Of a stretch of DNA of 64,000 bases, positions 27,978 through 36,171 are shown in pieces. The DNA is from Pirellula sp. GTDB taxonomy: Bacteria; Planctomycetota; Planctomycetia; Pirellulales; PNKZ01. The notes beneath the pieces were generated by a model. The model was given only the letters and a program-made list of their open reading frames with translations, was not told the DNA's origin and did no database searches. The stretch's first letter is position 1; the number at the start of each line of letters is the position of its first letter. The position numbers and the translations under genes were made by a program. The stretch covers positions 1 to 64,000 of the forward strand of contig PNKZ01000021.1 in assembly GCA_013822735.1 (NCBI GenBank), in the 5' to 3' direction.

Positions 27978-28658
27978 TTGTCTGTCGGCGAATCGTCGGC
28001 CCAAAGTTACGAGCTGCGCGACCCCGACGTGCGGTTGATGCTCGAAGTGCGCGACGACAACGCCGCCTCGTTCGAGAAGCTGATGCTGCGCTATCAAAGT
28101 CGGCTCGTCACGGTGCTCGAGCATCTGACGGGGCGTCGCGATGCGGCCGAAGACCTGGCCCAAGAAGTCTTCTTGCGAATCTACCGCTCGCGCAAACGCT
28201 ATGTGCCGGGCTCCAAGTTCTCCACGTGGCTGTTCACCATCGCCAACAACGTCGCCTCCAACGCCCGACGGAGCAGGGCACGGCGCAAGGAACGAAACGT
28301 TACGCCGAGCGCGGGAGACGAGACCGGGGCCTGGAGCCAGCCGTCGCTCGACCAAATGGCTCAAGCCAAGAGCGCCTTCCTGCCGACGCGCCAATTAGAC
28401 AAGGCCGAAATGCGCGACGTCGTGCAACTCGCGCTCGAAACGCTCAACGAACGGCAACGCTTGGCCGTGCTGCTCTGTAAGTTTGAAAGCATGAGCTACA
28501 TCGAAATCGGCGAGACCATGGGAATGTCGCCGCAAGCGGTCAAGTCGCTTCTTTCGCGCGCGCGCGACAATCTCCGCGACGTGCTCGAAGCCTACATGGA
28601 ACGGGGAGAACTCCCGACGCGCACGGCCGAACCGGAAACCGCGGAGGAGGCGTCATGA
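27978..28658 (+). CDS. ECF-type RNA polymerase sigma factor
   Basis: The only plausible start is TTG 27978, giving 226 residues. Region 2 reads FEKLMLRYQSRLVTVLEHLTG, then DLAQEVFLRIYRSRKRY and FSTWLFTIANNVASNARR. Region 4 reads LNERQRLAVLLCKFESMSYIEI...MSPQAVKSLLSRARDNLRD. These are standard sigma-70 family ECF features. An insert of ~35 residues between regions 2 and 4 is longer than usual. The stop overlaps the next ATG (ATGA), indicating translational coupling with its presumed anti-sigma factor. Confidence 0.92.
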   Translation: MSVGESSAQSYELRDPDVRLMLEVRDDNAASFEKLMLRYQSRLVTVLEHLTGRRDAAEDLAQEVFLRIYRSRKRYVPGSKFSTWLFTIANNVASNARRSRARRKERNVTPSAGDETGAWSQPSLDQMAQAKSAFLPTRQLDKAEMRDVVQLALETLNERQRLAVLLCKFESMSYIEIGETMGMSPQAVKSLLSRARDNLRDVLEAYMERGELPTRTAEPETAEEAS

Positions 28659-29173
28659 ACGATGACATCGCCGCGACGCGCGCCGACGAATTTGGCGACT
28701 TGCATGCCTACCTCGACGGGGAACTCGCGCCCGAAGAGCGCGGACGCTTCGAACAACGGCTCTCCGCCGACGCACAACTTCAAGCCGAACTACATCGCCA
28801 ACAGCGCGCCTGGGACTTGCTCGATGCGCTCCCGCGATCGGACGTCGGCGCGAAGTTCACGCAATCGACCGTGGAGATGATCACGCTCGACGCCGCGGCC
28901 GCATTGACGACGGCCGAAACGCAGCCGCGACACCGGTGGTTCGACTTGGCCCTCCTGAGCGGCGGCGTTCTGGCGGCGGCGCTCGGCGGATTTCTCGCCG
29001 TCGACGCACTACGCCCGCACGCCGATGATGCCCTGCTCAAAGATCTCCCCGTGATCATGCACCTCGACGACTACGGGCGCACGGAACCGGGCGAAACAGG
29101 CGAATTCTTCCGCAGCTTGCGCGACGCAAAGCTGACTTTGCCGGAAAGGGGCGACGATGAACGGCGACCCTAG
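28655..29173 (+). CDS. Putative anti-sigma factor, membrane-anchored
   Basis: The 172-residue protein overlaps the sigma gene by 4 bases. The N terminus (DLHAYLDGELAPEERGRFEQRLSADAQLQAEL in two helices, ~9-42) matches the anti-sigma domain fold. However, the HxxxCxxC zinc motif of ZAS proteins is absent: there is a histidine but no cysteines. A single transmembrane helix (~92-112, LLSGGVLAAALGGFLAV) follows, then a ~60-residue outer tail. It would hold the sigma factor at the membrane until a signal releases it. The family assignment rests mainly on context and the N-terminal pattern. Confidence 0.85.
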   Translation: MNDDIAATRADEFGDLHAYLDGELAPEERGRFEQRLSADAQLQAELHRQQRAWDLLDALPRSDVGAKFTQSTVEMITLDAAAALTTAETQPRHRWFDLALLSGGVLAAALGGFLAVDALRPHADDALLKDLPVIMHLDDYGRTEPGETGEFFRSLRDAKLTLPERGDDERRP

Positions 29174-30470
29174 CAAAACCACGCACGAAGACGTCGGCCT
29201 GACGTCGCTCAACAAAAGCTTTAGCGAGTTGCCGCCTCCGCGCGCCCAAGCGGCCGGCACAGGGGATGATGCTCAGCTTGAGTTCGCCGCGCCCGCCGCA
29301 AAAGGGGGCACCAAGCGCCGCATCGCGGCAGCCGCGGTCATTCTCGCGATTCTCGCCGGCGAGGCGGCCTGGGCCTATTCCCGGGCGCAATCTCCGGCCG
29401 ACGGTCGAGCTACGTTGGCTGCGCTTCCCGCGGGCGACAAGGCGGCGTTGGCGGCAAAGTACGAACGCTACCAAAAGCTGCCGAAGTCCGAACGCGATCG
29501 CGTGCGCGCGCTGGCGATCGAGTTTGCCGATAGCGGCGACGAAGCGGGGCTACTCGCGACCATGCGCGACTATCTCCGCTGGAAGTCGAAGCTCGTGCCG
29601 CAGCAAAGCGCGATGTTCGTCGGCCTCGATGCCGCGGCGCGGCTCCAGCGTGTGCAAACGATCGTCTCCGAACAACAGGCGGCATCGGCCCAAGTGTTCA
29701 GCGACGCCGATTCCAAAGTCGTCATGGGTTGGCTCGAAGCGCAGGTGCGCGCCCATCAAGACAAGCTCCTGGAGAATCTCCCCGCCATCGTGCGCGAGCG
29801 GTTTGAGGCGATGGGCTCGCGTGAGCGGACCTGGGCCCTCATGTACTACGTGATTTCGCAAAAGGGAGGGCCGGGGCCGTCGCGGTTCGACGTCGTCGGG
29901 ACGCAAGCCTTGGCCGAATTGCGCAGCAAGCTCTCGCCGCAGGCGCAAGCTCGCTGGGCCGCCGCCGAGAAAGAGCGCGACGGCGACGATCCTAAAACCT
30001 TGCTCTCCGAATGGATCCGCATTTCGATCGAACGGTCCGTCGGCTATCGCGGAGAAGGGGCCGCGACCATGGCGCGGATCGACGACAATGATCTCCGCAA
30101 GTTCTTCGAGAAGGAACTCTCGGAAGGAGAACGGCAGCGACTGCTGGCTTTATCTCCGGCCGATATGCAGAGCCAGTTGCGACGTGAGTACTTGCGCAGC
30201 CGCGGCCTTTGGAAAGAGCCCGCGGCGGGACGCTTCGGACCGTTTCCGCGCACGTTCGGTTCGGGCGATCCCCGCAGCGGTCCGCCGTCGTTTCGCAATC
30301 AGCCGGACGGTAAGATGCCCGACGGCCGGTTTCCCGACGGCAAGTTTCCCGGAAACGGCGGCGGCTCCGGCTTTAAGCCGCAGCCGGGCGGAAGAGGTCC
30401 CGACGATCGCAAGCAGCCCGCACCTCCGCCCCCTGGGAAGCCGAAACCTGTTGAGCCGACGGTGAGCTAG
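29157..30470 (+). CDS. Third protein of sigma/anti-sigma operon, membrane-anchored, Gly/Pro-rich tail
   Basis: The 437-residue protein begins 17 bases inside the anti-sigma gene, so the three genes form a tight operon. A polar N terminus (~1-50) precedes one transmembrane helix (~55-75). A long charged helical region (~80-360) follows, with repeated phrases such as LPKSERDRVRALAIEF, FFEKEL and LLALSPADMQ that recall planctomycete DUF3106-like helical repeats. The tail has PDGKMPDGRFPDGKFPG-type repeats and ends in a proline-rich run. No enzyme motif was seen. It may be a sensor or scaffold for the sigma system. Confidence 0.8.
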   Translation: MNGDPSKTTHEDVGLTSLNKSFSELPPPRAQAAGTGDDAQLEFAAPAAKGGTKRRIAAAAVILAILAGEAAWAYSRAQSPADGRATLAALPAGDKAALAAKYERYQKLPKSERDRVRALAIEFADSGDEAGLLATMRDYLRWKSKLVPQQSAMFVGLDAAARLQRVQTIVSEQQAASAQVFSDADSKVVMGWLEAQVRAHQDKLLENLPAIVRERFEAMGSRERTWALMYYVISQKGGPGPSRFDVVGTQALAELRSKLSPQAQARWAAAEKERDGDDPKTLLSEWIRISIERSVGYRGEGAATMARIDDNDLRKFFEKELSEGERQRLLALSPADMQSQLRREYLRSRGLWKEPAAGRFGPFPRTFGSGDPRSGPPSFRNQPDGKMPDGRFPDGKFPGNGGGSGFKPQPGGRGPDDRKQPAPPPPGKPKPVEPTVS

Positions 30471-30495
30471 AGGTTCTCTTCAAAATTGTGTCGTC

Positions 30496-30589
30496 GGGGG
30501 GCTGCGGCAAAACAAAGTGATGCCCCAGTCGACTGGAATGTCCCAGTAAACCGGGGCTTCGCCTTCGGCTCCAGCCCCAGCCGCCCACC
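30496..30589. repeat. Nested-stem intergenic repeat, family B copy 1
   Basis: This element contains GCGGCAAAACAAAGTGATGC, CCCAGT and GGGGCTTCGCC, ending CAGCCCCAGCCGCCC. It is a clear relative of 60994-61065, with an added ~18-base insertion in the inner loop. It lies between the sigma operon's end and the sulfatase's 3' end, so it may mark a convergent termination zone. Confidence 0.75.
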
Positions 30590-30617
30590 ATGCATTATTG
30601 AAACACGTGAGGCGGTG

Positions 30618-32282
30618 CTATTGTGCCGCCTTTGCCCGCGGCTTTTTCTTCGCGCCGCGCTGTTGCTTTTCCGCCGATGGCGGGTCGGTAAACGGCGACT
30701 TCTCAAACGTGTCGCCGGGCGGAACCACGCGCGGGTCGCCGGCGTCCGTGAGCGTTTTCATTAGGCGCGCCGCGAGTTCCTGTTTTTGCGACGTGTAAGC
30801 CGGATCGTCCGCGACGTTGCGCACTTGGTCCGGGTCTTTGCGCAAGTCGTACAGTTCTTCGCCCGGATGCTTCGCAAAGGCGTAGTCGTAATACTTCTTC
30901 CCCTGCGCATCGTTGCGGTGCGCGACGAGCCAAGCCTTGGTCGGGCTCGCATCCATATCCGGAAACGCCGCATAGGTTTCGTTTTCCAAAGCATCAGCCG
31001 ACGGCGCGTACGTGTCGGTAATGTCGCGCGGGTTTCCCATGGGCCAACGCTCCGGATGGAAATTGCGAATGTACAGGAAGTCGGGCGTTCGCAACGCGCG
31101 ATGCGGATAGGTGAGGTTTTCGTCCCGTGCATGGCCGACATGGCGTTCGCGGCCGGTGACCACCCAAGTGCGAGCCGGATCGACCTGCCCCGCCTGATCG
31201 GAAGTGAGAACGTTGAGCAGGCTCTTCCCCGTCATCACGGCTGGAGGCGTGACGCCGCCGACTTCGCAAAACGTCGGCGCCAAGTCCATGAGGTTGACGA
31301 AGTCGTCGATCACGCGGCCCGGCTTGGAGCCCGGCATCCGCGTGACGAGCGACACGCCCGTACCGAAATCGTAGAGGTTGCACTTGCCGTGCGTGAAGCC
31401 CGGCGCGCCGTGGTCGCCGCTAATCACGATGAGCGTGTTTTCCAACTCCCCGGCCGCTTCCAACTGCTTGAGCAGCACGCCGATGCCTGCGTCCCAACCT
31501 TGAATCTCACCGAGATAGTCGGCGAAGTCCTCGCGAATTTCCGGCACGTCGGGAAGAAACTCCGGCAGCTTCCCTTGCAGGCTTTCCGGATCGATTCCCC
31601 AGAGCGCCTTACCGGAGCCCTTCACCCATTTGCGATGGACGAGCGTCGGGCCGAACCAATAAAGCCAGGGCTTGTCCCCTTCGCGACTCTTGAGGAAGGC
31701 GTCGAAGTTGCCTTGCACCTCGGCCAGCATTTGTTCGCGAGCTTGTTCAAACGTCTTGCCGTCGGCGACCATCTTTGTCGCGTTCTCGGAGAAATTGTTG
31801 TAACTGCCGCCGGCGCTTTCGAAGGCATTCTTCCCGGCGCCAAACGGCGCGTCGTTCGGTGTGCCCGGACTCCAGACTTTGTAAGTTTCGCCGATGTGAT
31901 AACCGGCGTCGCGCATCAAATGCGGGAACGACGGAATGCTCGCGTCCCAAATGGCGCCATGCAACATCGCACCACGACCGGTGCGGAAGAAATACTGACC
32001 GGAGAGCAGGGCACTGCGACAGGGCGTGCAACTCGGCGCGTTGACGAAGGCGTTCTTGAACAGAGCTCCTTCGCGCGCCACGCGATCGATATTCGGCGTC
32101 TTGACGACTTGATTGGGCGACGGTCGCGTTTCTACCGAGGCATAGGCGCTCGCATAGCGGCCCCAATCGTCGGCGAAGCAGAAGAGAATGTTCGGCCGCT
32201 TCGCCGGTGCGGCGGCTTCCGCGGCGGAAAGATTCGTGCAAGCCGCGGCCAGGAGAACTAAAGCGAATAGGCGACGCACCAT
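30618..32282 (-). CDS. Sulfatase (formylglycine-dependent), exported
   Basis: ATG 32282 begins [20 protein letters not shown], a signal peptide; a longer frame to 32318 is rejected. The 554-residue enzyme has [11 protein letters not shown] (~31-41), metal-binding DD, and SCTPCRSA with Cys85 as the residue converted to formylglycine (C-x-P-x-R). [13 protein letters not shown] is a further metal-site region, and a C-terminal [10 protein letters not shown] follows. It should hydrolyse sulfate esters, probably on sulfated polysaccharides outside the cytoplasm. It is monocistronic and appears intact. Planctomycetes typically carry many such enzymes. Confidence 0.95.
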   Translation of the reverse strand: MVRRLFALVLLAAACTNLSAAEAAAPAKRPNILFCFADDWGRYASAYASVETRPSPNQVVKTPNIDRVAREGALFKNAFVNAPSCTPCRSALLSGQYFFRTGRGAMLHGAIWDASIPSFPHLMRDAGYHIGETYKVWSPGTPNDAPFGAGKNAFESAGGSYNNFSENATKMVADGKTFEQAREQMLAEVQGNFDAFLKSREGDKPWLYWFGPTLVHRKWVKGSGKALWGIDPESLQGKLPEFLPDVPEIREDFADYLGEIQGWDAGIGVLLKQLEAAGELENTLIVISGDHGAPGFTHGKCNLYDFGTGVSLVTRMPGSKPGRVIDDFVNLMDLAPTFCEVGGVTPPAVMTGKSLLNVLTSDQAGQVDPARTWVVTGRERHVGHARDENLTYPHRALRTPDFLYIRNFHPERWPMGNPRDITDTYAPSADALENETYAAFPDMDASPTKAWLVAHRNDAQGKKYYDYAFAKHPGEELYDLRKDPDQVRNVADDPAYTSQKQELAARLMKTLTDAGDPRVVPPGDTFEKSPFTDPPSAEKQQRGAKKKPRAKAAQ

Positions 32283-32424
32283 CGTCGGGCACCTTCGTGT
32301 GGAAGACTCATTCAACAAACAGGACTACGTGCGGAGCATCATACTACGCGCGATCGCCGGATGCACGATTCAAGGCGATACATGCGGCACGCCTTGAACA
32401 TCGCCTTCGTAGGGAAGGCGCCGG

Positions 32425-33243
32425 TTAAGAAGGGGCCAGGCCGGGGATCGGCACCGGCGCCTCGTCGGGAACTTCGGGCGGTTGTGGTTTGGTCGTCGGG
32501 GCTACGACAGCCGCACTGCTGCAGCAGAGATCTTCCTGCCCGATCCACTCGTGTTCGATCTCGCGCATGAGCAGCGCATTGTCGAGGTGGATCGTGCCGG
32601 GCGGAAAAAGCGACGGGTCGTCAAAATAGCTGCTACGCACTTCGTCGACGGCCAACGATTCCGCATGCCACGACTTGCAGCACAATTCCAGCCCCTGAAA
32701 CGTCGCGGGCTCCGAAGTCGCCGAGTAGCCCAAGGATCCGGCCGCGAAGAACTGCGACGCCTCGTCGCAGGTGGCGAAAACCGAATCGGCCGGCCATGCT
32801 TGCGTCAGACGAGCTTCCACGTGCACGCGCGTTTCACCGTCGTCGGCGGCAACGTCGATCATGAGCCGATCCGCCGTCTCGTCGGTCTCAAACTTCGCGT
32901 GGTAATGCACGCCGGGAAATAGTCGGCCGCCGGCCAGCGCGTTGAGTCGCGAATCGGTGTCGCGACGGCGAATGTAGACCCCTTCGCGTCGCAACCCCTG
33001 AGCGTCGGTCCAAACCACGGCGGCGCGATGGGCCGCGTTCTCGCTCCGTATGCCAAGAGCTTCCGGGACGAATCGCGGTCGGATGCCGCGCAAGCGAATC
33101 AAACAGATGCCGACCAAAGCCTTGCCGTTCTGCAGCTTCGGTTCGAACGGCGCGGGCAATTGCCGAGCGAGCACGTCCGGCTCGACGCGATAGTTGACGA
33201 GCATCCGCCGCTCGATCACACCACGTATAAGAGGAAGTCGCAT
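32425..33243 (-). CDS. DUF2071 family protein (YqjF-like)
   Basis: The 272-residue protein begins MRLPLIRGVIERRMLVNYRV and continues PDVLARQLPAPFEP, the standard opening of the DUF2071/YqjF family. The central GVYIRRRDTDSRLNALAGGRLFPGVHY also fits that family, whose members share an acetoacetate-decarboxylase-like fold. The C-terminal ~35 residues are proline-rich and hydrophilic, beyond the usual family end. Biochemical function is unknown. The gene stands between the sulfatase and an aminopeptidase on the same strand with no clear operon link. Confidence 0.85.
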   Translation of the reverse strand: MRLPLIRGVIERRMLVNYRVEPDVLARQLPAPFEPKLQNGKALVGICLIRLRGIRPRFVPEALGIRSENAAHRAAVVWTDAQGLRREGVYIRRRDTDSRLNALAGGRLFPGVHYHAKFETDETADRLMIDVAADDGETRVHVEARLTQAWPADSVFATCDEASQFFAAGSLGYSATSEPATFQGLELCCKSWHAESLAVDEVRSSYFDDPSLFPPGTIHLDNALLMREIEHEWIGQEDLCCSSAAVVAPTTKPQPPEVPDEAPVPIPGLAPS

Positions 33244-33285
33244 GGCACGGATACTCGCTGCATCGTCGGCAAGGCCCTGCTTATA

Positions 33286-34401
33286 TTATAGCCCGACGTT
33301 CAACCCCTGGAGATCGTCCGGCAGGAAGCGACCGTTTTGGCGGACCAGTACGTCGTCGAAATAGATCTGGCCGCCGCCGTATTCCGGCGTTTGAATGAGC
33401 ACTAAATCCCAGTGGACCCGGCTGCGGTTGCCGTTGTCGCATTCGTCGTAGGCGTTCCCCGGCGTGAGATGGATGCTTCCGCCGATCTTTTCGTCGAAGA
33501 GCGTATCGAGCATCGGCTTGCGAATGTGATTGTTACAGCCGATCGACCATTCGCCGATATAACGAGCACCGTCGTCGGAATCGAGAATCTTGTTCAATGC
33601 GTCCGGCGCGTTCGCACACGTGGCTCGCACAATCTTGCCGGCCTGAAACTCGAACTCGACCTGCTGAAACACCGTCCCCTGATAGCGCGACGCGGCGTTG
33701 TAGCGAATGACGCCGTTGACGCTGTCGCGAATCGGCGCGGTGAACACTTCGCCGTCGGGGATGTTGCGCTGGCCGTGGCAGGGACGAACGTTCATTCCCC
33801 GAATCGAAAACGTGAGATCGGTGCCGGGTGCCACGAGGCGCACTTTATCGGCGTCCCACATGCGGCGCACGAGCGGCTCCTGATCGCGGGCCATTTGTGC
33901 GTAGTCGGCCGTGCACACATTGAAGTAGAAGTCCTCAAATGCGGCCGTGCTCATATCGGCCCCTTGCGCCATCGACGGCGTCGGGTAGCGCAGCACCACC
34001 CACTTCGTCTCCGGCACGCGCACTTCGCTGTGTACCGGATGCCACCAATGTTTCTGGTAGAGGTCCATCCGCTCGTGCGGCACATCGGCAAACTGACTGC
34101 TGTTGCTGGAGCCGCGAATGCCGATGTAGGCGTGCATTCGCTGCATGCGCATCCGTTCGAGTTCGCCGGCCGTGCCGAGGTTTACTTCCGTGCCCGTGCG
34201 ATACAGGCTGCGCAAGATTTCCTGATTCTTCCAGGTAACGAACGGATGAGCCCCGCGTGCGGCCGCCATTTCGATGAGCCGACAGACCAGCGTCGGCTCC
34301 GGCAAATCGATCGCCTCGATCAAGACGTTTTCGCCGGGCGCGACGCGACAACTGTGATCGAGCAACGTTTCGGCGAGGCGCGTGAGGCGAGGATCGTTCA
34401 T
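33286..34401 (-). CDS. M29 family aminopeptidase
   Basis: The 371-residue protein begins with LAETLLDHSCRVAPGENVLI, typical of M29 (AmpS/PepS/aminopeptidase T). It has IEAIDLPEP, an internal VAPGTDLTFSIRG, PDGEVFTAP (~225) containing one metal-ligand glutamate, GEWSIGCN with another glutamate, and HLTPGNAY...RVHWDLVL with the metal histidines and aspartate. It is a dinuclear-metal cytoplasmic aminopeptidase with broad N-terminal specificity, and looks complete. Its start lies in the divergent region shared with the dehydrogenase at 34525. Confidence 0.92.
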   Translation of the reverse strand: MNDPRLTRLAETLLDHSCRVAPGENVLIEAIDLPEPTLVCRLIEMAAARGAHPFVTWKNQEILRSLYRTGTEVNLGTAGELERMRMQRMHAYIGIRGSSNSSQFADVPHERMDLYQKHWWHPVHSEVRVPETKWVVLRYPTPSMAQGADMSTAAFEDFYFNVCTADYAQMARDQEPLVRRMWDADKVRLVAPGTDLTFSIRGMNVRPCHGQRNIPDGEVFTAPIRDSVNGVIRYNAASRYQGTVFQQVEFEFQAGKIVRATCANAPDALNKILDSDDGARYIGEWSIGCNNHIRKPMLDTLFDEKIGGSIHLTPGNAYDECDNGNRSRVHWDLVLIQTPEYGGGQIYFDDVLVRQNGRFLPDDLQGLNVGL

Positions 34402-34524
34402 AGCAAAGCAACTTCCGTGAGGCGGACTAGGCGGTGGAATGCGACGAGTTAGATGTTAGGATATGCCGCTCACTCGGACAATTCCGAGCGGACATTACTC
34501 GCGTTCTCTTGGGAAAACAGCACC

Positions 34525-35493
34525 GTGCCGAAGTTTAAAGTCCTGCTGACTGATTATGCCTGGCCCGACCTGGATATCGAACGCAAGACCCTCGGTGACG
34601 GGGATTGCGAGCTGATCGTGGCCGACAAGGCAAAGACCGACGCGGAATCGTTGGCGAAGCTCGCCGGGCCTTGCGACGCCATCATGACGAATTGGGCCAA
34701 GGTCCCGGGCTCGGTGATCGGCGCTGCACCCAACTGCAGGATCGTTTCGCGGCTCGGCATCGGGCTAGACAATATTGATGTTGAGTATTGCACGGCGCAC
34801 AAGATTGTCGTAACCAACGTGCCGGACTACTGCCTGATTGAAGTTGCCGAACATGCGCTCGCCTCGATTTTTGCGCTGGGGCGCAAAATCGGCTTTTATC
34901 ATCAAGCGACAAAGGAAGGGCGTTACGAGCTGCAGGCCGGCCCGAAGCTGCGGCGTATGGAAGGTCAGACCGTCGGCATCGTCGGCTTCGGCGCCATCGG
35001 GCGATGCTTGGCGAAGAAGCTGCAAGGGCTCGGGATGAAGGTCATTGCGTACAATCGCTCACGTAAGAATCCGCTGCCGGGCGTCGAGTGGCGCGAGTTG
35101 CCGGAGCTGCTGCAGGAAAGCGACTATGTGACGCTACACCTTCCCGCCACGCCGCAAACCAAGCACATCATGGGCGCCGAGCAATTCAAGCTGATGAAGC
35201 CGTCGGCGTATTTGATCAACACGGCGCGCGGGGCCGTGGTGGACGAAGGGGCGCTGGCCGCGGCGCTGGCCGCTGGAGAACTCGCGGGCGCCGCGCTCGA
35301 CGTTCAGCAGCAAGAGCCGTGCGACCTCTCGAAGGCGCCGTTTAACGATCCGCGCGTGATCGTCACACCGCACGCGGCCTTTGTTTCCGAGGAAAGTTTG
35401 GCAAACCTGCGTTCGCGCACGGCCCGGCAAGTCGTCGACCGCTTACATGGTCGAGTGCCGGAGAATGTGCGCAACCCCGAAGTGCTGGGATAG
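34525..35493 (+). CDS. D-isomer-specific 2-hydroxyacid dehydrogenase (C-terminal-binding-protein-like)
   Basis: The start is likely GTG 34525 (then PKFKVLL), giving 322 residues; the frame is open further upstream to 34453 but that stretch looks non-coding. It has the NAD-binding GFGAIG (~158-163), NTARGAVVDEGAL with the catalytic arginine (~236), QEP (glutamate) and TPHAAF (histidine, ~288). These are the Arg-Glu-His triad of D-lactate/phosphoglycerate dehydrogenases. The substrate is unknown, possibly a hydroxypyruvate- or phosphoglycerate-like acid. The acetyltransferase gene follows 3 bases later, so the two are co-transcribed. Confidence 0.92.
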   Translation: MPKFKVLLTDYAWPDLDIERKTLGDGDCELIVADKAKTDAESLAKLAGPCDAIMTNWAKVPGSVIGAAPNCRIVSRLGIGLDNIDVEYCTAHKIVVTNVPDYCLIEVAEHALASIFALGRKIGFYHQATKEGRYELQAGPKLRRMEGQTVGIVGFGAIGRCLAKKLQGLGMKVIAYNRSRKNPLPGVEWRELPELLQESDYVTLHLPATPQTKHIMGAEQFKLMKPSAYLINTARGAVVDEGALAAALAAGELAGAALDVQQQEPCDLSKAPFNDPRVIVTPHAAFVSEESLANLRSRTARQVVDRLHGRVPENVRNPEVLG

Positions 35494-35496
35494 TCG

Positions 35497-36018
35497 ATGC
35501 TCATCCGCAGTGAGCAACCCGGCGACGTCGATGCAATCCACGAGCTCGTCGCTTCGGCGTTTCCGACCGACGCCGAGGCGCGGCTGATTGATAAGTTGCG
35601 GGAAGCGGATCGGCTGACGATTTCGCTCGTGGCCGTGTTGTCAAATCGCATCATCGGCCATATCGGCTTTAGTCCCGTTACGGTCGCCGCGTCGCAGCTC
35701 GTGCGCCGCGGTTTAGGTCTCGCGCCGCTGGCAGTCGCAGAGGACTGCAGGCGGCAGGGCATTGGCACGGCCCTGGTTCAGGCCGGCATTGAGCAGTGCC
35801 GAAATGCGGGCATTGACTACGTGGTGGTGCTGGGCGACCCCTTCTTCTACGGGAGATTCGGCTTCCAGCCTGGGTCGCGATATGACGTGTGTAGCGAATA
35901 TTGCGACGGTCCGGAGTTTCAGGTGCTGGAACTCGCCGACGGCGGCTCTCCGCGCGGGGGCGGGTTGTTACGCTACGCCCCGGAGTTTGCAATGTTCGAC
36001 GGCGGCGATGCCCATTAG
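35497..36018 (+). CDS. GNAT family N-acetyltransferase
   Basis: The 173-residue protein has the GNAT layout. IGHIGFSPVTV is beta strands 2-4. GLGLAPLAVAEDCRRQGIGTALVQ (~69-92) contains the acetyl-CoA pyrophosphate loop (RRQGIG, the R/Q-x-x-G-x-G/A motif). YVVVLGDPFFYGRFGFQP (~108-125) is characteristic of the YhbS subfamily. The acceptor substrate is unknown. It starts 3 bases after the dehydrogenase stop. The coiled-coil gene follows after 153 bases. Confidence 0.93.
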   Translation: MLIRSEQPGDVDAIHELVASAFPTDAEARLIDKLREADRLTISLVAVLSNRIIGHIGFSPVTVAASQLVRRGLGLAPLAVAEDCRRQGIGTALVQAGIEQCRNAGIDYVVVLGDPFFYGRFGFQPGSRYDVCSEYCDGPEFQVLELADGGSPRGGGLLRYAPEFAMFDGGDAH

Positions 36019-36171
36019 AGGTCGGCCGCAGTCTTCTGTCGGCGGAATATTTTGCTCGCGGGCGATTTCCGAACTATGGTTGCCATCGGGGGACAAGTTT
36101 CTCCCGCCTGCCTATCGCTCGCCGCATTGCCCACCTGCCGCTCGCACCGAGTCGTCGCGTTGCCCAACTCC

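Noticed and set aside
30786-32261. 491-residue plus-strand open frame over the sulfatase
   Set aside because: The minus strand encodes a sulfatase with intact C-x-P-x-R and metal motifs; the antisense frame is a shadow.
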